Below are positions 1 to 7,148 of a DNA stretch of 10,631 bases, piece by piece; position 1 is the stretch's first letter, and the number at the start of each line of letters is the position of its first letter. Below the pieces are notes generated by a model that made no database searches, was not told the DNA's origin, and saw nothing but the letters and a program-made list of their open reading frames with translations. Made by a program: the position numbers and the translations under genes. Origin of the DNA: Zancudomyces culisetae (Eukaryota; Kickxellomycota; Harpellomycetes; Harpellales; Legeriomycetaceae); assembly GCA_001969505.1 (NCBI GenBank), contig LSSK01001772.1:1-10631 (forward strand). Direction: 5' to 3'.

Positions 1-238
1 CATATATGTGTATGTGTATCAAAAGTCTCCTGGTGGCACCTACTGGTGACTAATACTTTACTTATTCTATAAACTAAGCTTCGTAGAAAAGTTAATATAT
101 ATTTAAAAATGTGTTTGAATAAATAGATAGATAGCTCAAGGCTCTTCATGTAATACATTAAAGTGCTATTTTTCACCTTTCTATGTGAATAATGCATATT
201 TTCATTAAATACACAAGCGTTTCAAGTATAAAAATGCT
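1..238. other. AT-rich flank downstream of the hAT-derived frame
   Basis: No gene is visible here. On the minus strand this is the sequence after the stop of the hAT-derived frame. It is AT-rich, has stops in all frames over most of its length, and shows no continuation of a transposase catalytic domain. A short GATA-type tetranucleotide run lies near 125-136. A small palindrome GGTGGCACC lies near 33-41. A TATTAAC-like branch motif can be read on the minus strand at about 91-97; it matters only if the hAT frame is spliced here. Confidence 0.5.
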
Positions 239-862
239 TTAGTCTTCTAACATTTCCTCTTCAGTTAATCCACCCATACCGATTAAATTTCGTAAAGTTG
301 CAATTTTCTCCGTCGATGGCGGCCTGTATGAAGGTCTGAGCAGGGATATAAACGAGGTAAAAGATGGATCATCTATCATATCACTAGAAAGACCATTATT
401 GTGAAAAAACTTTGCTATTCTATAGTCCAGGAGTTTGCATAGATCTGAATCGGTCACGGATTCATAGTTCTGACGTTCGACATTAACGATAACCTTTACC
501 GACTTGGTATTTTCTCTTACATGTTCTTTTTCGAAATCTGTTGTAATCAGTGAAGAAATTTTCGGAATCACCAATCTACTCCTATGAACCTCTGGGCTAG
601 TATCGAGTACATAGTTGAGTTTAGTGCTTTCAATACCAAACTTCTCGTCCTTTATATTATTCCTTTTGTTTCTAAAAGTTTTTATGTTTTTCATCCTGTT
701 TTTTACTTCTATTGGCGCCAGAACGCAATTTGCCAAATGGCTTCTCCACCTGTCCGAATGGTGACTCGAAATGTTATGATTGCAGTACCTACATCTCACA
801 CCTTTCTTCAGCTCGGGGTCTCTTGTTATGTGTTGAGCAATTTCTATTTTGAATCTTTTCAT
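239..862 (-). CDS. BED zinc finger / hAT transposase N-terminal protein (truncated or domesticated)
   Basis: The 207-codon frame has two recognisable parts. Residues 1-46 form a BED-type zinc finger, the DNA-binding module of hAT transposases, with ligands C24, C27, H42 and C46 (C-x2-C-x14-H-x3-C), an aromatic W39, and the usual RxxHLxxC ending. Residues about 138-183 match the conserved N-terminal hAT block: a DxxLCKLLDYRIAKFF helix, NNGLSSDMIDDPSF, then the hallmark LLRPSYRPPS. Between them is a basic stretch (56-67) that could be a nuclear signal. The frame stops 24 residues after PPS, with an acidic end (EEEMLED). The RNase-H catalytic core and C-terminal dimerisation region of a full transposase (usually 600-800 residues) are absent and not found elsewhere in the window. 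The ATG at 862 is the first after an in-frame stop at 875-877. The intact frame permits a domesticated DNA-binding protein, but a truncated copy, or a first exon spliced at a GTATGG near 279, cannot be excluded. No sign of operon-like coupling; the nearest gene is 4.9 kb away. Confidence 0.75.
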   Translation of the reverse strand: MKRFKIEIAQHITRDPELKKGVRCRYCNHNISSHHSDRWRSHLANCVLAPIEVKNRMKNIKTFRNKRNNIKDEKFGIESTKLNYVLDTSPEVHRSRLVIPKISSLITTDFEKEHVRENTKSVKVIVNVERQNYESVTDSDLCKLLDYRIAKFFHNNGLSSDMIDDPSFTSFISLLRPSYRPPSTEKIATLRNLIGMGGLTEEEMLED

Positions 863-910
863 TGTTGAATTTGATTATTAAGGACTTGGAAATGGAGTAG
901 GCAGAACTAT

Positions 911-946
911 CTGTAAAACAAAAATCAATTTTGGTTAATTATATTA
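911..946 (-). other. possible short leader intron or splice acceptor upstream of the hAT-derived frame
   Basis: Read on the minus strand, this segment starts with GTAATA, contains an ATTAAC branch-like motif, then a T-rich tract, and ends in TTTTACAG. That is the layout of a small fungal intron, with the acceptor 48 nt before the ATG. The implied length of 36 nt is very short, and the donor could lie further upstream instead. It may simply be subterminal transposon sequence. Low support without transcript data. Confidence 0.2.
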
Positions 947-964
947 CGGTTTCTGCCAACTCTG
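947..964 (-). repeat. candidate hAT terminal inverted repeat
   Basis: On the minus strand the sequence is CAGAGTTGGCAGAAACCG, pointing toward the hAT-derived frame, whose ATG lies 85 bp further on. It fits the YARNG start typical of hAT terminal repeats, and CAGNGTTGGCA-like ends occur in hAT elements. The 8 bp outside it (965-972, GTACAATT) would be the target-site duplication. No partner repeat and no second copy of those 8 bp occurs in the 238 bp beyond the frame, so the other end is outside the window or lost. Confidence 0.45.
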
Positions 965-1631
965 GTACAATTTTTTTTTTTACTGCATGTTTTGTAATGT
1001 GATTCAAAAGTTGGTTATTTTAAGGTTTGCTGCTAAATTAAAAAATAAATTAAAATCCTGTTTGAACGATTTTTGGTTAGAGCTTAGACATCGTATTTTA
1101 GTTTTATAACAGCAAATGATAGATTTAGCAATTTTGTAAATTGTTATAATATTAAATAAATCCTAATCAGGAATCTGTTCATTTCATCTGTTTTAGATGA
1201 AAACATTGTAAAATCACCAATAATTTAGTTTGTGGTAAATTCAATTCCAGAAATTTACTACGTCTTCGTGAAAATCAAATTGAGCTGTTAGTAATTTGGA
1301 GCAATCCTCGCTTTTTTTTCACATGAAAAAAAAAGTATCGGAAGCCGAAAAAGAGCTGATTGGTGTATTTTTTGGGAACTACAAGTTGGGTATATTTTCG
1401 GGGCTACTTTTAAATGTCCAGTTCAGGCGATTGCTTTGGCCAAAACTATGGAGATTTATATCGCCTGATATTATCACAAGTATGTCTGCTTTGTAAACAT
1501 CACTTTTGAACAGTAATTGCAAAAAGCGACAAATTAAAAAAGGCATAAAACAAATGTTTGCTCTGATGTAGAGATTAATTTATTTTGTAAATTGTTGAGA
1601 ATTACGTGTTGAGGTATGCTTTTTTTAATAT
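965..1631. other. intergenic, no supported gene
   Basis: AT-rich sequence with long A and T runs. The only notable frame is a plus-strand ATG frame at 1323-1496 (57 codons, starting MKKKVSEAEKELIG and ending FRRLLWPKLWRFISPDIITSMSAL). It is somewhat richer in G and C than its surroundings, but I do not recognise it, and a frame of that length is expected by chance in this composition. I do not call it a gene. Confidence 0.4.
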
Positions 1632-1831
1632 ACAATCGCAATTTCTAATCACAAAACCAATCCCAACAACAATCCTGACTTTGCTTACAATTTCAATCGC
1701 AACCTCAATCGCAACTTCAATTCCAACTTCAACCCAACCCCAACCTCAATCCCAAGTATAATCTGAAGTACAATCCCAAGATTAATACCAATCACAATCT
1801 CAATCACAGTACCAGTCACAATCCCAATTAT
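1632..1831. repeat. degenerate hexamer / 12-mer tandem repeat (CAATCC-like)
   Basis: About 200 bp made of units such as CAATCGCAACCT and CAATCGCAACTT, grading into AATCACAATCTC, with a 6-bp subperiod and approximately 12-bp period. The plus strand is almost free of G, so strand asymmetry is strong. Units have decayed but spacing stays in multiples of three, leaving a stop-free frame from 1679 to 1837. That frame first reads glutamine at every second codon and then asparagine at every second codon. It lacks an ATG start, so a protein is unlikely. It is best read as an old minisatellite. Confidence 0.85.
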
Positions 1832-3243
1832 ACGATGTAAAGTTACATTAAAATGCTTTTCTGGCTCAAAAAAAAGGGAAAATCGTAATTAAAAACAAAT
1901 TGATTGAGATCTTTTGATATTCGTTGCGATTTCACATTTTTAGCGAAAAACGTGCTTTTTGCTGCTTGAATTTGAATCTATCTATCATAAATTGAACAAT
2001 ATCGGCCTCACCAACAAACGAAAAAAAGCAGCAAAACTTTCATTTCTCAACTTTAATAGCTAACCTTATATAATAAGGAAAGCGGGTAACCACATATGGT
2101 GTATATTATATGTATATTAACACGCGCTTTCTTCAACCGAGTTCGACCGTATACGGCAAAATATTATCAATTATTTTTATGGATAACCAATTGGGCATCT
2201 TCTTACCCATTAAGCCCCTTTTGGTAGCGAGAGATAAATAACTTTTAAATTAAATATTTCTACATCCCGCCTATTTTTGGAACAATAAAAGTACAAAAAA
2301 ATGGATACTGAGTGAGAATTAGCAAATTGACAACTTGTGTTGTTCTGTAACAGCATGCCCCCCACTATTAATCTGTATTTCTGCTAAATATTTGAGGCAA
2401 AGAACACTTTTTCAACATAGCTTGATAAGAAAATAAGATAACACAAATAAATATTGTAGCGTTAATCACAGTGCTGTTACAGGCTTCATAATTTTAATAA
2501 CCTTTTCACCTTAATGAAATTAATCACCACATATTTTATTGGCGAATGAATAACGTTAGTCTTTAGTCGTCTATTACCATATTTTTAAATATAAATTATT
2601 TGTGCAACAGAAATCGCAATAATTTTGAGCTAGCAAAGGTGTGTTTGCGTCTAGTTAGCTGAATATCGTGAAAATGAAAGAAAAAAACGAAAGCTAAGTG
2701 CACAAAGCTAGACATCCCAATCACATTACTAGTATCTAAACTATGGGAAATGGTATATTCAGGAAATTTAAAAAGAAAATCGCGCTGGCTTCTTGAAGAA
2801 TTTGACGGCTTTTTGAAAAAATAGCATATTTTAGCGGTTGCTCAAAGTTCACACGACGCCGCGAATGGATTTAGTCAAACGTATTGTTTTGCTGCCTTGA
2901 TATTGCCTTTTATACTTTTAAATTCATGGTTAATGGCCATGTACGAGCATCCCTGTATTAACTGTATACATTATAACTACTTGCAACAATTTATAACATT
3001 TATGTGTGTCTGTTACGGGTTATGAGATGTAAATACGTATAACTTACGAGTGTATATTATCAAAACGGCTCTAACTTGAAGTATTTTTTTGCCATAATCT
3101 TGGTCTATACTAATAACGGAAACACAGGTTAATATCTAAATTAGGTAAGAGTCGCTGGACATTTATGTAACACTGGTATCTCTCTTAAAACCACAAATTT
3201 AAAACAGTAATGTGATAAAACGACCTAGAGTAGTTGGTGCTAC
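1832..3243. other. intergenic, no supported gene
   Basis: No gene recognised. Minor structures: an 11-bp perfect inverted repeat TTTTGCTGCTT (1957-1967) with its complement at 2026-2036; a gapped palindrome GAAAGCG/CGCTTTC (2078-2084 and 2125-2131); and an 11-bp inverted repeat CTGTAACAGCA (2345-2355) with its complement at 2472-2482. Each is near what chance would give in this much sequence. Stops are dense in all frames. Confidence 0.4.
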
Positions 3244-3267
3244 TATTTATTTATTTATTTATTTTTT
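3244..3267. repeat. (ATTT)n microsatellite
   Basis: Four perfect ATTT units followed by a T run. Simple-sequence tract with no evident function. Confidence 0.85.
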
Positions 3268-4569
3268 GTGTCTAAATAATAAGCAATGTAGAAGTGCTAT
3301 TAAAACAAAAAACTATATGTGATGCAAGATAAGACAATACAACGAATGGGCAGCTTGGTCATAACTTGAACACCATTGCAAAAAAAAGCATAGCGCTAAC
3401 CCAAAGAATAAAATGGATTCAATTTATATTCTAATCACTCAATATGCTTATTCAGGCAATGTTACTAATGAGAGTGTAGTTTGAAGTGATATTAACGCTT
3501 ACATTTAGCTTGGAATCCATACTCCCTCTCCCATTTTTTTTCTGAAACACTCTTGTATAAATAGTAAAACGCTTGTGGCGTTCCATTGGTTTGTAGAATT
3601 TTACTCGAAGATGCATAGTTCAACCAGTTACATGCAATACTATTAATTTACACGAGTTGCAAAAAAAAATAAAATAAACCTATGCTTTGTGTTATAATAG
3701 AATACACCGTTGGGCTCCTATCTCAAACTTCATCAGATCTTTTTGGCAATATGTTTAGGTATTTTCTCCCATCTTCAATAGAGGCTTTCTTTAAAGACTC
3801 TCTTAGAAAATAGCTTGCAATTTAAACACACTGAACACCACGCTAGCTAGTTCTGTTGGACTTAAAGGATTGCCTGTCTGTGAAATGTACGCATACGGTT
3901 TTTTGTATGCCTATTCGTTAATACAAAAGGGTAAGCCTAATAAGTATATTTTGCTCCAACATGAAGGTATCAATTTTGTTGAGAGAAATAACTTCACATG
4001 GGAATTTTCCCATTATTTCTCCACACACCACAGGTTATATAGACATAAGTTTGGTATACAGGCGCTGATAAATTTTGTTTGACTATATTCATTGTGGAGA
4101 TTCCTTATTTAACTAGCATGTTTGACACTATATTCAATATGTTTGTCTGCTACTGTGGCGTATTTCGATTTTAGAAAGAAATATGGTGATGTTGGTTTAC
4201 ACAAAATATAAGCGCCTTAAGATGCCAGGGTTTAAATTTTTTTAAAAGTACAAGCTAAATATATCTGAAGTCGGTTGATGTAGTGGTACAGACGTAAAAA
4301 CAGAATAACACAAAAGATACATTATGTTTTCAAATTCACTTGGGAGCCCGGTGAGAAATCCAGCTCACCTTTTCTCAGTTCCTTTGTGTTTGACAAAGAT
4401 ATCAACAATCTAACTTTCACATATAGTACCACAAAACCAGGTAAACAGAAATTATGTTTCTTCCCTTATCAACAATACGACATCAGATTTCGTGGTATGT
4501 GGTGTTCATGTCATATTTTAGATCCCTAATCTATATAGCACATGTTTTTAAAACTCTTTTAAAGGCGAG
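3268..4569. other. intergenic, no supported gene
   Basis: No gene recognised. A plus-strand ATG frame at 3885-4082 (65 codons) matches no family I know and is probably random. An imperfect direct repeat (GTTTGACTATATTCAT at 4077-4092, and the same with a 2-bp insertion at 4120-4138) lies just after it. Between 4350 and 4500 several hairpins can be drawn: GGTGAG/CTCACC with an 8-nt loop at 4350-4369, and TACCACAAAA (4427-4436) against TTTCGTGGTA (4488-4497) with one mismatch. Confidence 0.4.
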
Positions 4570-4588
4570 TGTTTACATTGTTTACATT
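4570..4588. promoter_or_regulatory. tandem forkhead-like site
   Basis: The 9-mer GTTTACATT occurs twice back to back (4571-4579 and 4580-4588). Each copy, with the T before it, contains TGTTTAC, whose complement GTAAACA fits the forkhead core RYAAACA. It lies 1.17 kb upstream of the bZIP start and no nearer gene is known, so its target is unclear and it could be a chance duplication. Confidence 0.25.
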
Positions 4589-4683
4589 ATATATTGAAAT
4601 AATATACCTCGCCCAGCTATTCATAAGCAAAAAAAAGGGACAAGTATTTATCGATATGATTTTGTATGACAGGTCAAACAACA

Positions 4684-4725
4684 CTAAAACGTGTTTAATG
4701 TTTTGGTACTAAACACGCCGTTTAG
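4684..4725. repeat. cluster of overlapping palindromes (CGTGTTTA / TAAACACG)
   Basis: CGTGTTTA (4690-4697) and TAAACACG (4710-4717) form a perfect 8-bp inverted repeat with a 12-nt spacer. Each half is also part of a separate small hairpin: TAAAACGTGTTTA (4685-4697), and CTAAAC/GTTTAG around a 5-nt loop (4709-4725). Mutually exclusive stems within 42 bp could suit a protein-binding site or a structured RNA; neither is proven. Confidence 0.3.
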
Positions 4726-4947
4726 GCCCTTGCCTTTGTTGCATCCAATAGGCCTCGTATCTAGTGGTTAGTCCACACCAGCCACTACTACTATAAACGT
4801 GCGACGTACACAAATAAGGAAACGGAGTTTTTTTTAGTTAGTTGCCACTTATTTAGACTTTTTTCTTTGTATGAGCCTATCTAATTGACTCACATTATGG
4901 TGACATAATTCAAAAACACCATATTTAAAAACGAAGGATGTAAAATG
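4726..4947. other. intergenic, no supported gene
   Basis: A tRNA A-box-like stretch (TCTAGTGGTTAG near 4760) is followed by TAGTGG...CCACTA, a 6-bp hairpin, but no B box and no acceptor stem pairing follow, so it is not a tRNA gene. Confidence 0.4.
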
Positions 4948-4970
4948 TATATATATATGTGTGTGTGTGT
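4948..4970. repeat. compound (TA)5(TG)6 microsatellite
   Basis: Five TA units pass directly into six TG units. Simple-sequence tract, likely variable between strains. Confidence 0.9.
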
Positions 4971-5337
4971 ATCATACAGATCAATTGTCTATAAATATTC
5001 AACCACAAAGCGAAAAAGCTCACTATTTTAAGGGGGCTATTATATTGAGATAAGTCAAATGCTTATAGCATCATACAACAACAAATTTTCTGGTATACAG
5101 TCTTATTGTTTATTAACAAACAAAAAAAACTGGTTTCATGCAATAGAACTAAGTTTTTTTATGCACTTGTGATAAAATTAGCTATTGCGATATTAGCTTT
5201 CATATCAGCTGTCCTTATTGTTGAAATAAACCTTTACAGCTAGGGGTAGCAGGAGATTCACAAGATAGAGAAGGTTTCTGTAAAAAATAAATGGCAATAT
5301 GTCAACATGGTGGTTTTAATTAAATTGTTACCCAATG

Positions 5338-5346
5338 AAACTGTGG
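5338..5346 (+). promoter_or_regulatory. AAACTGTGG motif (Met31/Met32-type site)
   Basis: Exact match to the core bound by the zinc-finger factors Met31/Met32, which recruit the bZIP activator Met4 to sulfur genes in Saccharomyces. It lies 408 bp before the start of a bZIP gene of the sulfur-regulator group, beside a CCAAT (5332-5336). This placement suggests autoregulation. The inference carries over from one yeast lineage, and a 9-mer may occur by chance. Confidence 0.35.
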
Positions 5347-5364
5347 AAGCTGGGAATTAATGGG

Positions 5365-5428
5365 TTATTAGTAATCAAAGTTGTTTATAGCTACTACTAG
5401 TTCAAACACAACCTTATTAGTAATCAAA
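5365..5428 (+). repeat. 15-bp perfect direct repeat in the bZIP upstream region
   Basis: TTATTAGTAATCAAA occurs at 5365-5379 and again, identically, at 5414-5428, a 49-bp offset. It sits 326-389 bp upstream of the bZIP start, just downstream of the AAACTGTGG motif. A 15-bp exact repeat this close is unlikely by chance even in AT-rich DNA. It may be a duplicated factor-binding site; the factor is unknown. Confidence 0.6.
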
Positions 5429-5474
5429 AAGCTAATGTCCCTTATCGATTGGATATAGGTATTTTGTGTGAAAA

Positions 5475-5648
5475 ATGAAAATTCAGGCACCTCTAATAAA
5501 GCAAAGTAAAAATGTAATGGGAGGAACAAAAGGCTTTTTAATTGGTACTAGATACCAGTTAGTGCATCACAAAGGCTGGACAGTCGAAAATATTTTTTTA
5601 TACATATTTACTACTTTTTCTAGAACGGAAGTTCGCACCAAAGTTTAA
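5475..5648 (+). CDS. possible upstream ORF of the bZIP gene (57 codons)
   Basis: An ATG-initiated frame, beginning MKIQAPLIKQSKNVMGG and ending SRTEVRTKV, closes 105 nt before the bZIP ATG; no other ATG intervenes. If the bZIP transcript begins upstream of 5475, ribosomes would meet this frame first and it would restrain bZIP translation, as upstream frames do for several fungal bZIP regulators. A shorter frame (ATG 5435, stop 5456-5458) precedes it. The peptide resembles nothing I recognise, and the transcription start is unknown; the frame may lie in untranscribed promoter DNA. Confidence 0.2.
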   Translation: MKIQAPLIKQSKNVMGGTKGFLIGTRYQLVHHKGWTVENIFLYIFTTFSRTEVRTKV

Positions 5649-5753
5649 TTTCCAATCTTATTCTATTACTAAGTCTAAATTTAAAAGCATAAGAACAAAA
5701 CACAAAGCGGGGGGCATTTTGGCACAGACAATTTGACATTTATAGCAATTAAG

Positions 5754-7027
5754 ATGAGTGACAAAACAAACGAGCAAGCACTATTCAGCTTTTTAGACTC
5801 GGAAAAAAGCACGGTTATAAGTCCTAGGACTCTCCATGAAGAATTAAATTCATGGACCGGTGTCGATTTCCTCACGAAATTATCGAAAACTACATTGCCC
5901 GATGATAACGTAAAGATCAGCAATCCACTGGCTTTTGATACCGGCTTAAAAAAAGTGGTAAAAAAACAGCGCAAAGCTGATGGGGGTGCGATTAACAAAC
6001 AGGTTGAATCTTCTGAAAGAATTGAAATGGTTCTTCCCTCAACTCAGGCAACTGAAAACACGATTTTCCAAACTCAAAGTAAGTATAGAATTTTTGTGCA
6101 GATATAGACGTCAGATTATTAACAGAATGTGTGTATATTGTGTTAGGTAATGTGAAATCACCCTCAGTAACGAATTTTCTCGGTTTTAGCCAGGGTAATC
6201 TTCAAGGCTTGGCTAATAACATACAACAAGAACTCAATAAGGACCTCAGTCCGGGGAATTCCGGCAGTGAAAATACACATATCAATACTATAAATTCCTT
6301 ACTAGGAAGTGAGAGTGGCGATTCGAACAAACAGATAATGCAATTGTTCAACAGCGTTAACCCCACAGAAGTCGCAGCAATGATCAAAGGGTTAAGCTAC
6401 TTGAATCAACTCAAGACTCTAACATCTCACCCAGAAGTACCTAAGAACAGAGCCCTAGCTCCAAAAGCCACCTCAGTTCAAACACAAAAAAATAAACCGG
6501 TTATTAACAACCTAGCTGAAATAGACGCCATACTAAATAGCTCGAGTAACACAGCTGTTTCTCTATCTCTATCCTCTAACCTGAATAGTCCTGACCTGGC
6601 CCATCCTGTGGAAACTAGTGTTTCTACTAGTGGATATACAAAAGAATTGGCGTCCGATTATACACAACGTTTCGGATCCCTTAACCAGGGGCTTTCACAT
6701 ATAAACAGCTTTGAACATCTCATTTCTCAAACTAAAACATATTCATCCAGCGTAAGCGATATTTCAGAGAGGGCACCTGATTCTATGGCTAATGCCGCAG
6801 AAGATAAAAGACAACGCAATACTGCTGCGTCAGCTAGGTTTAGAATTAAAAAAAAAATGAAAGAGCAAATGCTTGAAAAGAAGACTTTCGAGTTATCTCA
6901 AAAGCTTTCTGAAATGGAGACAAAGCTTAAGGAGATGGAGATGGAGAATGGTTGGCTCAGGCGCTTGGTTGTCGAAAAAGACCCCAAGATTCTTGATGCT
7001 AGGTACTGCCCGCTGCACAAGCATTAG
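5754..7027 (+). CDS. bZIP transcription factor, Cys-3/MetR/Zip1/Met4-like (two exons, 401 aa)
   Basis: Spliced from 5754-6078 and 6147-7027. The C-terminal bZIP domain spans about residues 327-386. The basic region KRQRNTAASARFRIKKK carries the N-x7-R signature (N333, R341) and is the near-invariant form of the fungal sulfur-regulator group (Neurospora CYS-3, Aspergillus MetR, fission-yeast Zip1, yeast Met4). Spacing from R341 to L351 is correct, and heptads run L351, L358, M365, M372, L379, with N376 at an a position. The N-terminus holds ELNSWTGVDFLTKL (30-43), reminiscent of the W-T-x-T/V-x-F motif in fungal relatives, and a basic patch KKVVKKQRK (66-74). The middle is Ser/Asn/Gln-rich (especially 238-260), as expected of an activation region. 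Such proteins work as dimers in the nucleus and activate sulfur uptake and assimilation genes, or cadmium/stress genes; which applies here is inferred. The ATG at 5754 (AAGATGA) is the first in frame. The C-terminal tail ...RYCPLHKH is unusual. Confidence 0.88.
6079..6146 (+). other. spliceosomal intron (68 nt) in the bZIP gene
   Basis: Donor GTAAGT at 6079-6084, branch motif TATTAAC at 6117-6123, and acceptor TTAG ending at 6146. It interrupts a serine codon (A|GT) and joins ...IFQTQ to SNVKSP... in frame. Without splicing the first exon runs to a TAG at 6105-6107, ten codons past the donor. Other in-frame acceptors are the AACAG at 6125 (2 nt after the branch motif, as in Yarrowia-type introns), CTCAG at 6167, and two early AGs before the branch motif. 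The 6146 site is preferred for branch-to-acceptor distance (about 24 nt) and because it avoids a hydrophobic CVYIVLG insert. Confidence 0.75.
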
Positions 7028-7148
7028 CTTGGATTTTCAAACATACTTTTCTTTAACAGCTAACCCATACTGCTAGTATTTAGTCTTGCTTATACCTCCT
7101 CTCTATGTGTATCTATTCTTTTTTTTTTTCTGCATGATGAATTCATCA

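Noticed and set aside
584-868. Plus-strand frame of 94 codons
   Set aside because: Antisense shadow of the hAT-derived gene, which has clear protein motifs on the minus strand.
1632-1831. CRISPR array or telomeric repeat
   Set aside because: There are no constant repeats with unique spacers, and the unit is not a known telomere sequence; it is a decayed tandem repeat.
2345-2482. 11-bp inverted repeat CTGTAACAGCA with a 116-bp spacer, as a possible small transposon end pair
   Set aside because: No target-site duplication flanks it, and a repeat of this size is near chance expectation for the window.
3885-4082. 65-codon plus-strand frame
   Set aside because: Ordinary AT-driven composition, no motif, and adjacent stops in all frames; length expected by chance.
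4268-4300. Second tRNA D-arm-like stretch (TGATGTAGTGGTACAGAC)
   Set aside because: No B box or cloverleaf can be drawn downstream.
4750-4800. tRNA-like A box (TCTAGTGGTTAG) suggesting a tRNA gene
   Set aside because: No B box (GGTTCRANNCC) follows and no acceptor stem pairs; only a short local hairpin is present.
5733-5753. Upstream in-frame TTG as the bZIP start
   Set aside because: Eukaryotic initiation at TTG is unlikely, and an ATG in good context follows at 5754.
5681-5998. Minus-strand frame of 105 codons over bZIP exon 1
   Set aside because: Antisense shadow of exon 1; no recognisable domain.
6800-7024. Identity as Gcn4
   Set aside because: The basic region RNTAASARFRIKKK differs from the Gcn4 form (RNTEAARRSRARK) and fits the Cys-3/MetR/Zip1/Met4 group.
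6873-7076. Overlapping plus-strand frame inside bZIP exon 2
   Set aside because: Out-of-frame shadow of the bZIP coding sequence.
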